Of a stretch of 64,000 nt of DNA, positions 1-11,161 are shown one piece after another. The notes beneath the pieces were generated by a model that made no database searches, was not told where the DNA came from, and worked only from the letters and a program-made list of their open reading frames with translations. A program made the translations under genes and the position numbers. Source of the DNA: Aphrocallistes beatrix (lineage: Eukaryota; Porifera; Hexactinellida; Sceptrulophora; Aphrocallistidae); NCBI GenBank assembly GCA_963281255.1, contig OY725494.1, forward strand, positions 2,121,934 through 2,185,933, written 5' to 3'. Each line of letters begins with the position of its first letter. The stretch's first letter is position 1.

Positions 1-1194
1 ATATGGTTTGTCGTTGCCATGGACGAAAGATTGCCAAAAATTATATTAGTGTTTATTTAATTCGATTAATTATCTTATTGAAAGTTGTCCTCAGGTATCT
101 ATCTATAGAGCTGTCAGTCAATCATAAATTTACCTCTTGCTCTTCGGACCACCCGGTTACAATAGCCCAAGGCCGTTCCGTCGATTGCAATCGGACCCTC
201 ACACTGACTTTTATCACATCACATCCCATGTATATTATTGTAAACTGGGTGTTACCGGGTATCACCCGGTATTCGGTTCGGGCAGCGCGGGAATTCCCTG
301 ATGGCCAATGGGTTAAGACAACAATGCTATCAATCCAGGTAATTAAATGCAAGGGTTACAATCAATAAAACAATCTAACCTTGCAACTTTAAACACTAAA
401 CTAAGGTCCAAAACTTTGATAATATTTTTTTTTGTTATCCACACAATGGCAAGCAATTTTCAACATGGATAATACATTTCCCTTCAATAGGGTCATTTCG
501 GTCCAAGGGTATCTCACGGGTCCCTGAAGCGATGTTGGGACTTGAAAAATATGGTCATTGATTTAATAGTGATTTGGCACTTCTTTGACATTGGTGAATC
601 GAAATATAAGCAGAGAAAAATAGGTTTCCTGGATAAATTTGAAAAAGTCGATAAATGTCATATTCCCCGTAGAAAAAACACAAATTAAACAGATTCATAA
701 AATAATCTCATTAAAAATAGACCTTTATTCACATAATATGTTAACTGGTAAAGTAATTACTAAACATATGCCAAGGTGTGAAAATCTGCATAATTACACA
801 TGCATTAACACCTGAAATATTCACATTGCGAAAATCGGTTCTGCATCCCGAAATATCCTATATTAGCCGTTGAGAACATGTTTTCATCTTAAAATACAAA
901 TTTAAATACTCTTTTTTGAAGGTGTGAAAAAATATATGCATAGATCGACATTATAACTTTTTAAGTGAGAAATTCAGATTCTCCATAGTTGAATAATTTT
1001 TAAAGTCGTTGAGATCTCAATTATGTATATCTTAAGATAGAGGCTATTGGTAAAATGTGTGAAAATATGAATATATACCTGTCAAAACGAAAATGATGGT
1101 TTACATATCCACTATAAGTATGTAGATTCTACATGCCAAATTCTGCACCAATCGGACTGTTAGATTTCGAAGGGTCGAGCGTACGGACTGACGT
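1..1194. other. No recognisable gene
   Basis: Bases 130-350 are GC-richer than the rest and stay open on the plus strand (3-368), but the translation has no motif I recognise and the codon pattern is not persuasive. The remainder is AT-rich with no inverted ends that I could pair. Confidence 0.4.
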
Positions 1195-1200
1195 AGAATG

Positions 1201-1349
1201 CCGTCCATGCCATAAGACATCTCCCTATAGGAGCTGCACTAAAAAGTTAGAGATATTTTCGACCATGTACCAGTTGTTCGGACAGATGGACCTATGGGGG
1301 TGGCTAATATTAGTGCAGATCTGCAGGGAGATGTCTTATGGCATGGACC
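1201..1349. repeat. Small fold-back repeat
   Basis: A left arm at 1201-1231 (reading GTCCATGCCATAAGACATCT near its start) is inverted at 1323-1349, with a spacer of about 90 bases. A diverged relative of the left arm lies at about 54465-54525, so this is a dispersed family. No target duplication was identified. Confidence 0.6.
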
Positions 1350-1477
1350 TTCAAAAAAGTATGAAAATTGTATTTTAACGTTGAAAAAAGTTTCCAACGG
1401 CTCTTATAGGGTTTTTCCGGGTGTAGAATCCGATTTTGGCTGCTAGAAAGTTAAAATGTGAATTTTCAGGAGTTAAG

Positions 1478-1560
1478 ATGGGAATTCGAGGCTGAGTGAC
1501 TAATTTTGTCTTTTTACTCTTTTGTCCAGGCAATGCGGTTAAGACTTAGAAATTGTGTAA
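1478..1560 (-). repeat. Fragment of the SINE body also seen near 5.93-6.2 kb
   Basis: The stretch beginning AAGATGGGAATTCGAGGCTG matches the stretch at about 5930-6010, downstream of a tRNA-like SINE head that reads on the minus strand. Here the head is missing, so this looks like a body-only fragment. Confidence 0.4.
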
Positions 1561-1715
1561 ATTTCAAATCTTTTTACACGCCAAAACCCTAATTTGGCTC
1601 CTTTTTAGGAATTTTGGACCTAAAATAGTGAATTTTTATGAAAAATACAAAAAGAAGAAATATTAAGCGCTCATTTTTCTTTTAATTAACCAATTTTGCC
1701 CCTGGGATTTTCTAT

Positions 1716-1790
1716 TTATAGAAAATTCCCAAAATTTATGGCTTCCCTATTAAAAATGACTTAACCGGAAATGACACAATACATTCCAGG
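1716..1790. repeat. Dispersed repeat fragment, relative at 39262-39352
   Basis: Both copies share a core reading TATGGCTTCCC followed by a purine-rich stretch and CCGGAAATGAC. No ends or coding potential were seen. Confidence 0.5.
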
Positions 1791-1800
1791 AGTTAATAAT

Positions 1801-1948
1801 AACCGAAGACTGCCCGCAATTTGGGAAGGGAAAATCTGGCAGAATTTAACCTAAATTGCCTTGTTTTTCACTGAAAATCTGCAAAATCTCTTTGAAAAAG
1901 CCTATTCATGATTTGTTACGATCGTAATCACTTGGGCAGTCTTAGGTT
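1801..1948. mobile_element. Short MITE with AACCGAAGACTGCCC ends
   Basis: The left end AACCGAAGACTGCCC is inverted at the right end with one mismatch. A shorter relative lies at 5862-5936. It is non-coding and I cannot assign a superfamily. Confidence 0.55.
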
Positions 1949-2110
1949 CAATTGAATGTTTACATACTTTGTTCCGACATTGTTTTTCTTTGCGAACTTT
2001 CAAAAACTCCACACCTGAAAATCTCTAGAAACGTTCAATCTAGTTGTATGGTAAGTTTCATACCTTATGATAAAATGCACAATTCTTTCACATATAGTCC
2101 TCACTACAAG

Positions 2111-2315
2111 CATGGGTTTATCTAGGATTTCCCAGTCCGGCACTTTTTTGAAGGTGATAAAAGTTATATGGCACCCAAACAGGGGTTTATCGTGTAATTC
2201 CAGTGGTGATGGAAACCCAGCACCAAAATCGAATCACACTGCAAGCACCTTGGCATCTCGGATGACACCAGACTGGCACCTATAAGTGCCGGTCGAGCAC
2301 CTAGATAAACCCCTG
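2111..2315. mobile_element. hAT-type MITE with exact 8-bp target duplication
   Basis: Inverted ends CATGGGTTTATCTAGG and CCTAGATAAACCCCTG are flanked on both sides by ACTACAAG (2103-2110 and 2316-2323). Eight-base duplications and C-A-G-starting ends are typical of hAT elements. It is non-coding at 205 bp. Confidence 0.85.
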
Positions 2316-2814
2316 ACTACAAGTTGAGTACGTCTTAAAAGCAAGCAATGGCGAATAGGATACTATTGACATCAAAACCAGAATACCTTCATGTGGGTAA
2401 ACCCAACTTAAGTCTATACCTGTTATTTGATACTCGCCTCAAAGTGCTAATTGATCCAGATTCTTGGTATTTCTTTGAAATATTGGGATTGAAGCTTAGG
2501 AGGCTCTCATCATTTGATACTTTATGGAGTTAAAATGATATCAAACGATAGTATTATATAATTTATGCTCGTAATACACTTACTAGAGGGTATATGTACA
2601 ATAATTTTGAGTTAAAACGGTTGGAACAAGAATTTCGGACATGTTTTGTGTAAGATGTTTTTAACAAGAAAAAGTGCTCATAATTCCCATTGGATTTTCG
2701 AAATATTATTTTACTTAATGGTCAGAATTATGATAAGAAATGAAAAAAAAAGTGCAAATGTAAAATACAAACGAACATATTTTAGACACCCCTAATGGAC
2801 ATTTGTAGTATCGG
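2316..2814. other. No gene seen
   Basis: AT-rich sequence. A short open stretch on the plus strand (2348-2533) has no recognisable motif and is most likely chance. Confidence 0.4.
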
Positions 2815-2934
2815 GGCCGCGGGGAGTTATAGAGGCCACCTGGAAGGAGGCAGGATAAGAAGGTTCTTCTCAATAAAGAAGCGTGACTAAGATAGGATCA
2901 CGGGGTCGAGGGTCACCCTCCTGATGAGTCTCTG

Positions 2935-2982
<48 letters not shown>
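2815..2982 (+). repeat. Probable retroelement 3' end with (CTAT)n tail
   Basis: A GC-richer block ends in about twelve CTAT repeats (2935-2982). A structured 3' region followed by short tandem repeats is the usual layout of CR1/L2-like LINE or PLE 3' ends. Just before the repeats is CTGATGAGTC (2921-2930), the first part of a hammerhead ribozyme core, but the second half (GAAA) is absent. Assignment is tentative. Confidence 0.4.
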
Positions 2983-2983
<1 letters not shown>

Positions 2984-3574
2984 AATATTTTAATATCTTT
3001 TCCAAACGAATGAATATTCGAATGTTCATTCGTTTTTAATGACATAAGCACTAATTTAATTGCAAAGATTATAATTGAGTTTAAAATGTATTTACATAGC
3101 ATACAAGGTCGTGTAAAATAAATACTTGTCTATCATCGATTAACTGTTTTTCTTGCATACATACGTACATGTGTGTACAATGGCGTAACCAACCTTAGCG
3201 GACTACTGATGCACAGGTGGCGCAACTAGCTCACTTATGTCACTTTTACATTAGAGACCTGTCATAATACCTGGCGAGACAACACGTAAAAGGTGATGCA
3301 ATGCTGCCTCTGGCTACATCACTGTGTGCGCATGAATTCATCAAATAAATCAATTTTTAAAAATTGTAATGTCTGTGCAGATACAAGTAACTTGTATACA
3401 TACACTAAGCTAAAAAATTATGTAGTAAACATAGGATTTTATCAATTTTAACACGATTAAATTTTTTAATAAAAATGTTTGTCAAAAAAGTAGCAAACGA
3501 ATATTCGAAAATTCGGTATATTATTGTAATTTCAGTCCTAATATAAATTGACTACCTTTTACGAAATTGGAATA
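2983..3574. other. No gene seen
   Basis: AT-rich sequence with no convincing open frame, inverted ends or RNA gene. Confidence 0.4.
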
Positions 3575-4215
3575 CAGTGGAAGCCGCTTAATCGGGAGAC
3601 GGATAAACGGGAAATTCGCAATCCATTACACCCTCAGATAATTCCACCACTACCACACTTGAACATCCTTTCCCAATTCAATAAATTATCTGAAGAAGAA
3701 ATCGTTTCCTTTGTATCTTCAGCTCCAAATAAATCTAGTGTCTTTGATCTTATTCCAACATCCCTAGTCAAATCATCTCTACAAATCCTAGTGCCCATCT
3801 TGAGGAAAATAGTAAACAAGTCTCTCTCCACTGGTGATTTCCCTTCTCCATGGAAACGCGCCATCATCCTACCCAAGTTACAAAAAGCGAACCTCGATCC
3901 TATCTGCTCCAACTATCGTCCTCTCAGTAACCTCTCATTCCTCTCTAAAGTCGCCGAGAGAGTTGCTTCCATCCAGGTCGTCAAGATGTTTACGAAAAGC
4001 GGATTATTATTATTATTGAAATTATTAGCTTAAACGGGATAACATCTCCCAATTATCAGATTAAAATGTTGAAATCATCGCATAAACGAGGGGAAGATAT
4101 CCGTCAATTTGAGCTAAATATTCCATAAGTGAGTATTTATATGTTTCGTTAAGAAAGTCGATTAATCGTGAGAAAGGTATATTCCCGAGGTGTGCCGATT
4201 AAGCGGCTTCTACTG
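3575..4215. mobile_element. pogo/Tigger-type non-autonomous element enclosing LINE sequence
   Basis: Inverted ends CAGTGGAAGCCGCTTAATCG and its near-complement ending in TACTG are flanked by TA on each side (3573-3574, 4216-4217). CAG-starting ends with TA duplication fit the pogo/Tigger branch of Tc1-mariner. Its interior holds a reverse-transcriptase fragment instead of transposase. Confidence 0.75.
3640..3985 (+). pseudogene. Non-LTR retrotransposon reverse transcriptase, fingers fragment
   Basis: About 115 residues read like the N-terminal part of a LINE reverse transcriptase. An L-S-E-E-E-I helix is followed by a D-L-I-P-T-S-L-V segment, a W-K-R-A-I-I-L-P-K strand and the signature S-N-Y-R-P-L-S-N-L-S-F-L-S-K-V-A-E-R, which in jockey/CR1/RTE-type enzymes is followed by the palm domain. 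The catalytic F-A-D-D motif and everything after it are missing, so this is dead. It sits inside a pogo-type MITE with the MITE ends intact on both sides, so either the LINE piece landed in the MITE or the MITE carries captured sequence. Confidence 0.75.
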
Positions 4216-4779
4216 TAGTAAATTCAGTCAGTATAAATCACGCCCCTGTGATCGAAGTTGCCGTGGTTTATACTAGAAAACTACATCTTTGAGATTTTTT
4301 ATTGGAATCATATATCACTTTTAATTATAAAGTATAAAGAATAATTCATTGTTCGGTCCCTCAGGGTTGCTGATTAATAATCAGTGGAGGCACTTGGGGC
4401 ACACTCCTGTACCTTTCCCCGAACTTCACCCCAAACATTAAAAAAATTGACAGTATTGTGATCCCCAGAGATAGGTTCAAATCTAAGATTTTCTGAATAA
4501 AATACAAACACACACGCAAACATAGATTTGAACCGATCCCTGATAATAGTAGTACGTATGCATCTCTTAATATTTACAAATTCTGAGAGCAAAAAAACGA
4601 AAAATATATAATTAAACACGTTATAAAGTGCAAAATATATATAAATTTGTCTACTCAGCATTTGCACAAGTCAGAATCGATTTACTTGGTGCTCTAAAAC
4701 CACATATCAGCACCCTTAATCTCAATAAACTCAATTCGAATTGATTTGAGCCTTGTAAAGAAAATCGTGTTTAAACTAG
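4216..4779. other. No gene seen
   Basis: AT-rich. Open stretches on the minus strand have no recognisable domain. Confidence 0.35.
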
Positions 4780-5100
4780 ATAGGGCCAACTAGATAGGAT
4801 CAAATTTCGTGTTATAAACTTGTTGAAAATTTTTAGTTATACCTCCTTGTATCGAGTTCAAATAAATAAGTAGAGTGATTTTCTAGTTAAAGCTAAAGGA
4901 CACAAAGTGTGCAATTCCGTGAAATTAAGTGTCGGATCAACACCGTATAGTAATATAAAGATCGAAAAAAATCATGTAATGTTTTTCCCCTAAATATGGT
5001 TAACGGAGTAAAAGAACGTACAGGAGGAGGGTATTTCAGTAGTTGGTCTCTATCAATAGTATAGTCAGCAAAATAAATAACATTCCATAACAAATTACAA
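4780..5100. repeat. Dispersed repeat, second copy at 38195-38540
   Basis: Both copies share, in the same order, a TAGATAGGATC/TGGATAGGATC block, CAAATAAATAAGT, GACACAAAGTG, TGTCGGATTGG-like sequence, and a stretch ending in TATAGTCRGCAAA. Divergence is high. No ends were resolved and nothing is coding. Confidence 0.55.
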
Positions 5101-5354
5101 TTAAATGCTATTATATCCAGAATGTGATAGTCATAAGACTCAGTGCTACACACCAACATTAAAATACAATTCAAATGATACACTTTTAAAGCTAAAATAT
5201 TATACAAATTACAACCTGTATTTGCCATTACAAAACAAATAAAAAATATTGCAGGCCAAATGCATTTAGCCAGCTTCTATACAGTTATACTGGACCAATG
5301 ATAGAATAAAATAGTATGGATTCATATTGTGAAAGTAGAGCTGATGTCAATAGG

Positions 5355-5763
5355 CATAGGCGTCGGAAATGGGTCCGCTGGCCCTTCGGGCAGCCCGGCC
5401 CGAAGACTCCGGAGTCGGTCCAATCGATTCCGGGGCCATTACATTCACGGCATAAATAAATATCACACTCACAATTCACTAACATAACTAAAACTCTATA
5501 GAAATCGACTATCCTTTCTGCTTTCTCCGTCGTCCGTCATGATGTTAGTTGCTATGTTTTAGTGGATACAGTAGTTAAAATGCATGATACACGGTTCTAT
5601 AACTTTGAGAATGTATCGGGTAAGCTTGTATCCAGCCAGATAGGCCCTCTGGGCCTATCCGGCCCATAACCGACGATGCCGGATTGAACCGGGCATAGTC
5701 CGGGTAGAGCCGGGCAGCCCCTTAGGGCCGCCCGGCCCATGCCGGGTGGGTCCGACGCCTATG
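5355..5763. mobile_element. hAT-type MITE, GC-rich, exact 8-bp target duplication
   Basis: The ends CATAGGCGTCGG and CCGACGCCTATG are perfect inverted repeats flanked by TCAATAGG on both sides (5347-5354, 5764-5771). The interior has several GGGC/CCCGG-rich imperfect palindromes just inside each end. It is 409 bp and non-coding. Confidence 0.88.
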
Positions 5764-5861
5764 TCAATAGGGCTAGATGGCAGTTTCAAATATAAGAGAT
5801 AACTCGTTTCCTTTTCATCACCAAATTTGGTAATTAAAAATCGCTAAAGTTTCGAAAATAA

Positions 5862-5936
5862 CCGAAGTCCTGTAAGAAACTGCCTGTTCATGATTTGTTA
5901 ATATCATAAATCACTTGGACAGTCTTCGGTTAAGGA
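5862..5936. mobile_element. Shorter copy of the AACCGAAG MITE
   Basis: It starts AACCGAAG and ends CAGTCTTCGGTT and shares the inner block CATGATTTGTTA with the copy at 1801-1948. Most of the left half is deleted. Confidence 0.5.
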
Positions 5937-6216
5937 TGGGATTTCGAGTCTAGTAACTATTAGTCTTTTTTCTCTTTTTTGTGTCTAGTCATTGTGGTTT
6001 GTACATAGCCACACTTCACTTCAGGGGTGACTTTTTTCAAAAAACGAGAGCTTCGCCCTCTTTTTTCGTGAAAAGCTATGTTTCCCAAGTAGTATTTTCA
6101 ATGAAACCTACTTCACATTTATCCATGGTTTTTACGAAACACAAAGGCACAAAAAGGATTCAACAAGTGACCTCAAGGTTAACAACTAAGTGTGTTAACC
6201 ACTAGACCAAAGCGGA
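5937..6216 (-). mobile_element. tRNA-derived SINE on the minus strand
   Basis: Read on the minus strand from 6216, the head gives TGGTCTAGTGGTTAAC (an A-box) followed some 25 bases later by GGTCACTTGTTGAATCC (a B-box-like stretch). This is the internal RNA polymerase III promoter of a tRNA-derived SINE. The body continues toward 5937 and matches the fragment at 1478-1560. The tail is not clearly defined. Confidence 0.6.
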
Positions 6217-6894
6217 TATTACTACTAAAAAACACTAATCTTCCTACTGGATATGCATATTCGAAAATTCTCTATGATAAAATCACTCAGTCCGTTATTT
6301 TGTGGTTAGCATTATTTTGAAAGTTCAGAATTTACCAATAGAGAACCATTGTATCCTGTTTGCATTATAACATAGGTATAGTCACGAGTACCATCAGTGA
6401 GTGAATTTCTTAATTAATCCGTCATCTGTAATGATAAACATTTTGTCACCTTTATTAGGGAAGGTGTGAAATTTTTTCTTAGCCACTCGAACTCTTTTGT
6501 AGATGTATTATTTAATTAAACACTTACATACCAATTTTCAAATTTGTAGCGCCTGCCAAATCTTCAATAAATTCGAACAATAGACTCCTTTAACTAAGGA
6601 CTGTAGGCGCTCATTCTCGGGTCCTGGAACTTGGGTCCATTGCCTATCCCTATAACTAATCGTTATTTCGGCGAGAAATGTATTATTTTTGAATAGGAAG
6701 TCGTATGTGGTGAATTCATTGGTCATATTGGCATACTTGAAATATTTGTGATTTGAGAAAGAGAAGTGCGCTTGAAGATAATTTTAAAAATGTGCAAAAG
6801 TAATTTTATGATTTGGTCAATACGGATTTGGCCTGCAACACATGGATTCGTAGAAATTATGTATTCAAATAAATATCACGTTATTATCATTAAG
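6217..6894. other. No gene seen
   Basis: AT-rich sequence between a SINE and the piggyBac remnant. It may include the lost piggyBac 3' terminus, but I could not find a CCC-starting end next to TTAA. Confidence 0.35.
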
Positions 6895-7131
6895 TTACAC
6901 AAAATCTTCACATTTTTCAAATAAATAAATAGTCTTCTGGCAATGATTCGCACAAATGAATGTGAAGCAAATATGACATCTTCTTTTCGTTTTTTTGTCG
7001 ACTGTCCTTTTACAATAGAAGCATCTTCCAATTCTGTGTAACTGTGTTGATGCTTCAGACGGATTAATTGTTTGATTCGGAATTTGCGTACTTGAAGTAT
7101 TCGGGATAGTGAATTTCGGCTCGTCGTCTAA

Positions 7132-7435
7132 GTTGACTAATTCATTAAAAAATAGCAAATAATTATGAATTATTCGAATAATTCATAATTCAAGCATGAA
7201 TTAGTCAACCAATAAGCTAGGGTACTAATTCATGAATTATTGAAAAATTCGAATAATTCATAATTTCTGAAATATGAATTATTCGAATAATTCATATTTT
7301 AGGAATTATAAATTGTTCGAAAGTTCAGAATCCTGAATTATGAATTATTCGAAAAATTCATTCATATAATTTATGATATTTTCTTGTCAAAAACTTTCAA
7401 TTTTGAATAATTCATGAATTCATGAATTAGTCAAC
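7132..7435. mobile_element. AT-rich MITE inside the piggyBac gene
   Basis: The ends GTTGACTAATTCAT and ATGAATTAGTCAAC are perfect inverted repeats. The interior is built from many copies of GAATTATTCGAATAATTCAT-like palindromes. It separates the piggyBac catalytic core from its cysteine-rich C-terminus. Target duplication is not clear. Confidence 0.7.
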
Positions 7436-7519
7436 GTATACAGATTGTATACAGATTGAGCTAAATTTACATTTTGATTCTTATCAAGCTCAGTTAAAGT
7501 TTCCATTCTTTCTAGATCA

Positions 7520-7730
7520 GTAGCATTTGATTGATTAACAACATCGTTACTCGAAACAACTTCGATACTTGAAATGACCTCGTTACTCGAAACAACCTCG
7601 ATACTTGATATAACCTCGTGATCGAAACTGCCTCATTACTTGATACGACCTCGTTACTTGATACGACCAATGTATTACTCGATATAACCTCGTTCCTCGA
7701 TACAACATTGTTAGATTCATTTGGTTGAAT
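7520..7730 (-). repeat. Short tandem repeat in the piggyBac coding remnant
   Basis: About a dozen degenerate units of 15-18 bp (type ACCTCGTTACTCGATA) give a low-complexity V-S-S-N-E-V protein tract between the catalytic core and the zinc domain. Replication slippage after the gene died is the simplest source. Confidence 0.6.
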
Positions 7731-9068
7731 ACTCGATTTATCTTTTTTCTTTACCTGAGGAGGCTCACAAATCGCATTGATCGTGTTTTTTACATCAAAA
7801 GTGAGAAATCGGAAATTTTGTGACATTTTTCTTGCCATAATTTGTGGCCGTATCAATTCAAGTGTCAATTGATGTAGAAATTTTTTCCTATTTTTGGTGA
7901 CAGCCAATGTATGTTGACTATTTTTTAAACAAAATAGGACCCATGCAGCTTGGGTAGATAATGCGAGGAGGTCGTAAAATAGAACGCAAGGCCACCTGCG
8001 TGTCGCTCGATATGGCCTATATTCCTTGACCATCTGGTCAATTTTATCTACCCCAGATTTATTAGAGTTATAATCTAATATAATTTGAGGTTTTTGTTTT
8101 GAGGTAGAAGATATGTTTTTTTTCCCGATGAAAGCTTGAAATAAGCAAAACATTCCTGTTGATTTTTGGAATATACGATACTAAGGTAGTGTTAGTAGTG
8201 AAATAGAACTTTGATGAATGGAGAGGTAAACCTTTAGCAATACTAAGGCAATCAGGAATTTCTCTACGCCTATGATTGATTGTACCTAAATATAACAATT
8301 TTCTTTCTTTCATTAAACGATTAGAAAGATTTAATGAAGTAAAGTATGTATCACCTACAACTAAATGGCCAGGAGATAATTTCGAAACCATTCGCATAGT
8401 AATCTCGTCGGGTTTGTTTGATAATAGAAGATTCTTCCCCGTGTAAACTTCAATGTTCAAAGGGTAGAAGTTATTTGCATCTGCAAGCATCCAACATTTT
8501 ATCCCATATTTATCGGGCTTGCTAGGCATACATTGCAGGAATTTACAACGGCCCCTATACCTACACAAATGCTCGTCAATTGTCACGAAAGTGCCAGGAT
8601 GATACGCTAAATTGAAAGCATCGTTAACAGTATCCCAGAGATATCTTATTGGAGCGAGTTTGTCATGAACAGCTCTCTCGATTCATGTTGTGGAATCATC
8701 AAACCTTAAAAATCTCAATATATTCTTGAATCTCTCACGTGGAATTGCAGCCCTAAAATGGGCCTACCAAAATTAAGATCATCGCTATATAATTCTTTAA
8801 TTGGCTCCCTGCTTGCACGCAATATACCAGTTAGAATCATTAAGCTTAAAAATGCCTTGATCTCCATAATAATTATCGGGTCAAGATATCTATTATTAAT
8901 CGCTTTTTCAGGATTAGACATTAAAAAACTATTCAATTTATCATTCGACATCTTTAAAATAAAATTAAGAACATCTTCAGAAAAGACAGAAAAAATCTAG
9001 GGATAACATATTTAATAGCAAATTATAAAATATTCGAAATATAATTACTACTCTAAGAGGAAAAAAAG

Positions 9069-9185
9069 AAAAATAGAGCCGTTTGCCTCCGACATGAAGG
9101 AACATCAATACTACGGGAGCATAGTTCGACACAATTAAAATTATTGCAATGAACACATTTTGTGTCAGACTATACTCACGAGTAG
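9069..9185. mobile_element. Diverged copy of the AGCCGTTTGCC palindromic MITE
   Basis: It carries AGAGCCGTTTGCCTCCGACA at one side and TGTGTCAGACTATACTCACG at the other, both hallmarks of the much cleaner copies at 10696-10869 and 37396-37520. It is nested in the piggyBac 5' region. Confidence 0.7.
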
Positions 9186-9556
9186 GTTTGCCAGATGTTT
9201 TGAACATTTTGTTTAGATGTTCGGGTTGGATGTTCGGGGAGGATGTTTGTGGTCTACATCCAAAGTGGCCAGTCAAATACTTGTCTGACCAGCAGTTCCA
9301 ATCAAAAGCAGCTTGATCAGAGTGACTACAATGTAATTCTAATCAATTGTGGCTTAATTTCCTTTTCAATCTCGTAAATACTAAAATTCTTAACAATAAA
9401 TTAATTACTTCTGATAGCAATACAACAAGAAGAGAAAAGAATTTGAAAACCCAAATATTTTTTATCATAAAACTAATAGATGGAATTAATGGAAGAGAAT
9501 TAGTAAGAAATTAATGTCATATTTTGCATTTCTGAAATTAAATCTGTGTTCTACGC

Positions 9557-9667
9557 CAGGGTTTCTCACATCTCAGGAGCTCTGACCACATATTCGGTAA
9601 AATCTGTCCTGTGAACAAACCAAATTTGGTCAATTTTGGTCAAAAGACGATGAGTTGAGAAACCCTG
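9557..9667. mobile_element. hAT-type MITE, 111 bp
   Basis: The inverted ends CAGGGTTTCTCA and TGAGTTGAGAAACCCTG are flanked by TTCTACGC and TTCCACGC, an 8-bp duplication with one mismatch. A related partial copy may lie at about 55890-55935. Confidence 0.75.
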
Positions 9668-10329
9668 TTCCACGCATTCGAATCACTCAAAATTACTTCT
9701 AGACGGGTCAATATATAAAAAAAGGCACCTACCCCCCAAAAATTACAACATACTGTTTTATTGTTGTAAAAGCAATAGGGGATCATACTCAACCCTAGAA
9801 AAAAGTCTCTGAAAATCCGACCAATGGGAAAGGGGCAGGGTTTTACTCGCCATTTTTTTGCACTTGCCATAGGCGAAATTTTTTTATTTTTTCGAAAAAA
9901 AATAAGGCGAGTAAATATGTTTTGAATCAGGATTTTTAAAAATAAATGCGAGTGAAATAATTGCTTAATGAACTAAAGATCAAATAATGAATAGGAATTT
10001 GGAATTTGGAAAATATAGGAAAATAATGTAGGATATAAGTCTAAACGGGATGAGAGTACATCAAATATGCATTTAAGGGTGAAGTACATTGCAAAAGAAA
10101 TAATGAAACTTTATTAAAGTGCGTGCAATATTTTCAGATTTAAAGGAAATTAATATGGCAAGTGAATTTGTCTGATGGGCAGGAAAAAATAATATGGTAT
10201 GCAATTTTTTTCCAATGAGGAGGAAAAAATAATAAGGCAAGTAAAAATTAAGTCGTGTAAATTTATTCTTCAATTTCTCAAGGGAGAAAAAATAAGGCGC
10301 ATTATCTTTTAGCTTCATATATTAGGACC
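9668..10329. other. No gene; repeated AATAAGGCGAGTAAA-like motif
   Basis: A motif of the form AATAAGGCRAGT or its complement recurs at irregular spacing between 9850 and 10310, at least five times. No coding region was recognised. Confidence 0.4.
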
Positions 10330-10630
10330 CTGGAAAGGGGTTAATTAGCAGCTCGATAATTCCCGGAATTGCTGAGGGCGGACAAAAGTACCCTTCTAAT
10401 AAATTCAAGTAAATGATCATACAGGTATTTAGGCATATATGAACTCAGGAAGGCTAGCAGAGCAAAACAAAGCATCACTTGATGGGATTGTGATAAAATT
10501 CGAGAATGGAATGTTGTCACATTCCTTCGTTGTCAAGGAAAATATTATTCCTAAATATGGTCAAGTGATCCCTCAAATTTCTTCAAATTTGATGCTGAAT
10601 ACGAATATGAGCGTTAAAATTCAATGGTAG
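10330..10630 (+). repeat. Coding-like dispersed repeat, copy A (inverted partner at 12545-12845)
   Basis: This copy and 12545-12845 are inverted relative to each other and about 75% alike over the full 290 bases. Both keep an open frame with near-identical protein: L-A-E-Q-N-K-x-S-L-D-G, then F-E-N-G-x-L-S-H-S, V-V-K-E, and I-x-P-K-Y. I do not recognise the family. Differences between the two copies are often conservative (I/V, M/I), so the ancestor was probably coding. It may be a captured host exon or part of an unknown element whose two ends are these copies. Confidence 0.5.
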
Positions 10631-10695
10631 TTTAAGATGCTAATCAAGTATCTCATTTCGTGAAATAAAGCATTTCGCAACATAATTTGGTATAA

Positions 10696-10869
10696 GAAAA
10701 TATAAAAATTACAGCCGTTTGCCTACGTCATAAGGCACCTCGATACCACGTGAGTATAGTCTGACACAATATATGTTCATTACAATAATTGGAATTGTGT
10801 CAGACTATACTCACGTGGTATCGAGGTGCCTTATGACGGAGGCAAACGGCTGTAATTTTTATATTTTTT
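10696..10869. mobile_element. Palindromic MITE, nearly perfect hairpin
   Basis: Two arms of about 75 bp containing TTACAGCCGTTTGCC and ACCACGTGAGTATAGTCTGA differ by only a base or two, around a short AT-rich centre. The same family occurs at 37396-37520 (shorter) and 9069-9185 (old). High arm identity suggests recent arrival or ongoing arm correction. Confidence 0.9.
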
Positions 10870-11161
10870 GCATAGAATGGTCTTATGCTACTTTATGATC
10901 ACTTGGTCACGCGAAACCTTGTCTATATGTCTTTTAGTAATTCAAACATGTAGATTCTAACACAATCATGGTATGTAAAAGTCTAATATTTTCTGAGAAC
11001 AATTCTAATTATAATAATTTATCATAGTAACACGAAATAAAGAATTTTAATTTTTGTGGAATCACTATATGACCCACTGTTTTATATATTTTGTAGAATT
11101 TCATCCTGTAAAATTTGAATGGAATAGGGAAAGAATTAGTGGGTGGGCATTTCGATTCTGT

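Larger units (their letters stand above)
6895..9276 (-). pseudogene. piggyBac-family transposase, decayed
   Basis: Reading leftwards from about 9060, pieces in several frames follow piggyBac order. First comes an N-terminal helical stretch ending in I-K-A-F-L-S-L-M-I-L-T-G-I (8715-8951). Next are the T-I-D-E-H-L-C-R-Y-R-G-R-C segment with the first catalytic Asp and the V-V-G-D-T-Y-F-T-S strand with the second (8068-8586). Then follow N-K-S-G-V-D-K-I-D-Q-M and T-R-R-W-P-C-V-L-F-Y, the last core region (7512-8153). A C-terminal cysteine-rich zinc domain, starting C-F-Y-C-K-R, ends at 6895. The family transposes by cut-and-paste at TTAA. The gene is dead: an in-frame stop lies between 8600 and 8715, frameshifts sit near 8100, and MITEs are inserted at 7132-7435 and 9069-9185. 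The 9190-9276 part as the true N-terminus is a guess. Confidence 0.85.

Noticed and set aside
2921-2935. Second hammerhead ribozyme at the LINE-like tail
   Set aside because: Only the first half of the core (CTGATGAGTC) is present; GAAA and pairing partners are missing, so it is kept only as a note.
4893-5228. 111-codon minus-strand frame
   Set aside because: It overlaps a dispersed non-coding repeat shared with 38195-38540, where the frame is not kept.
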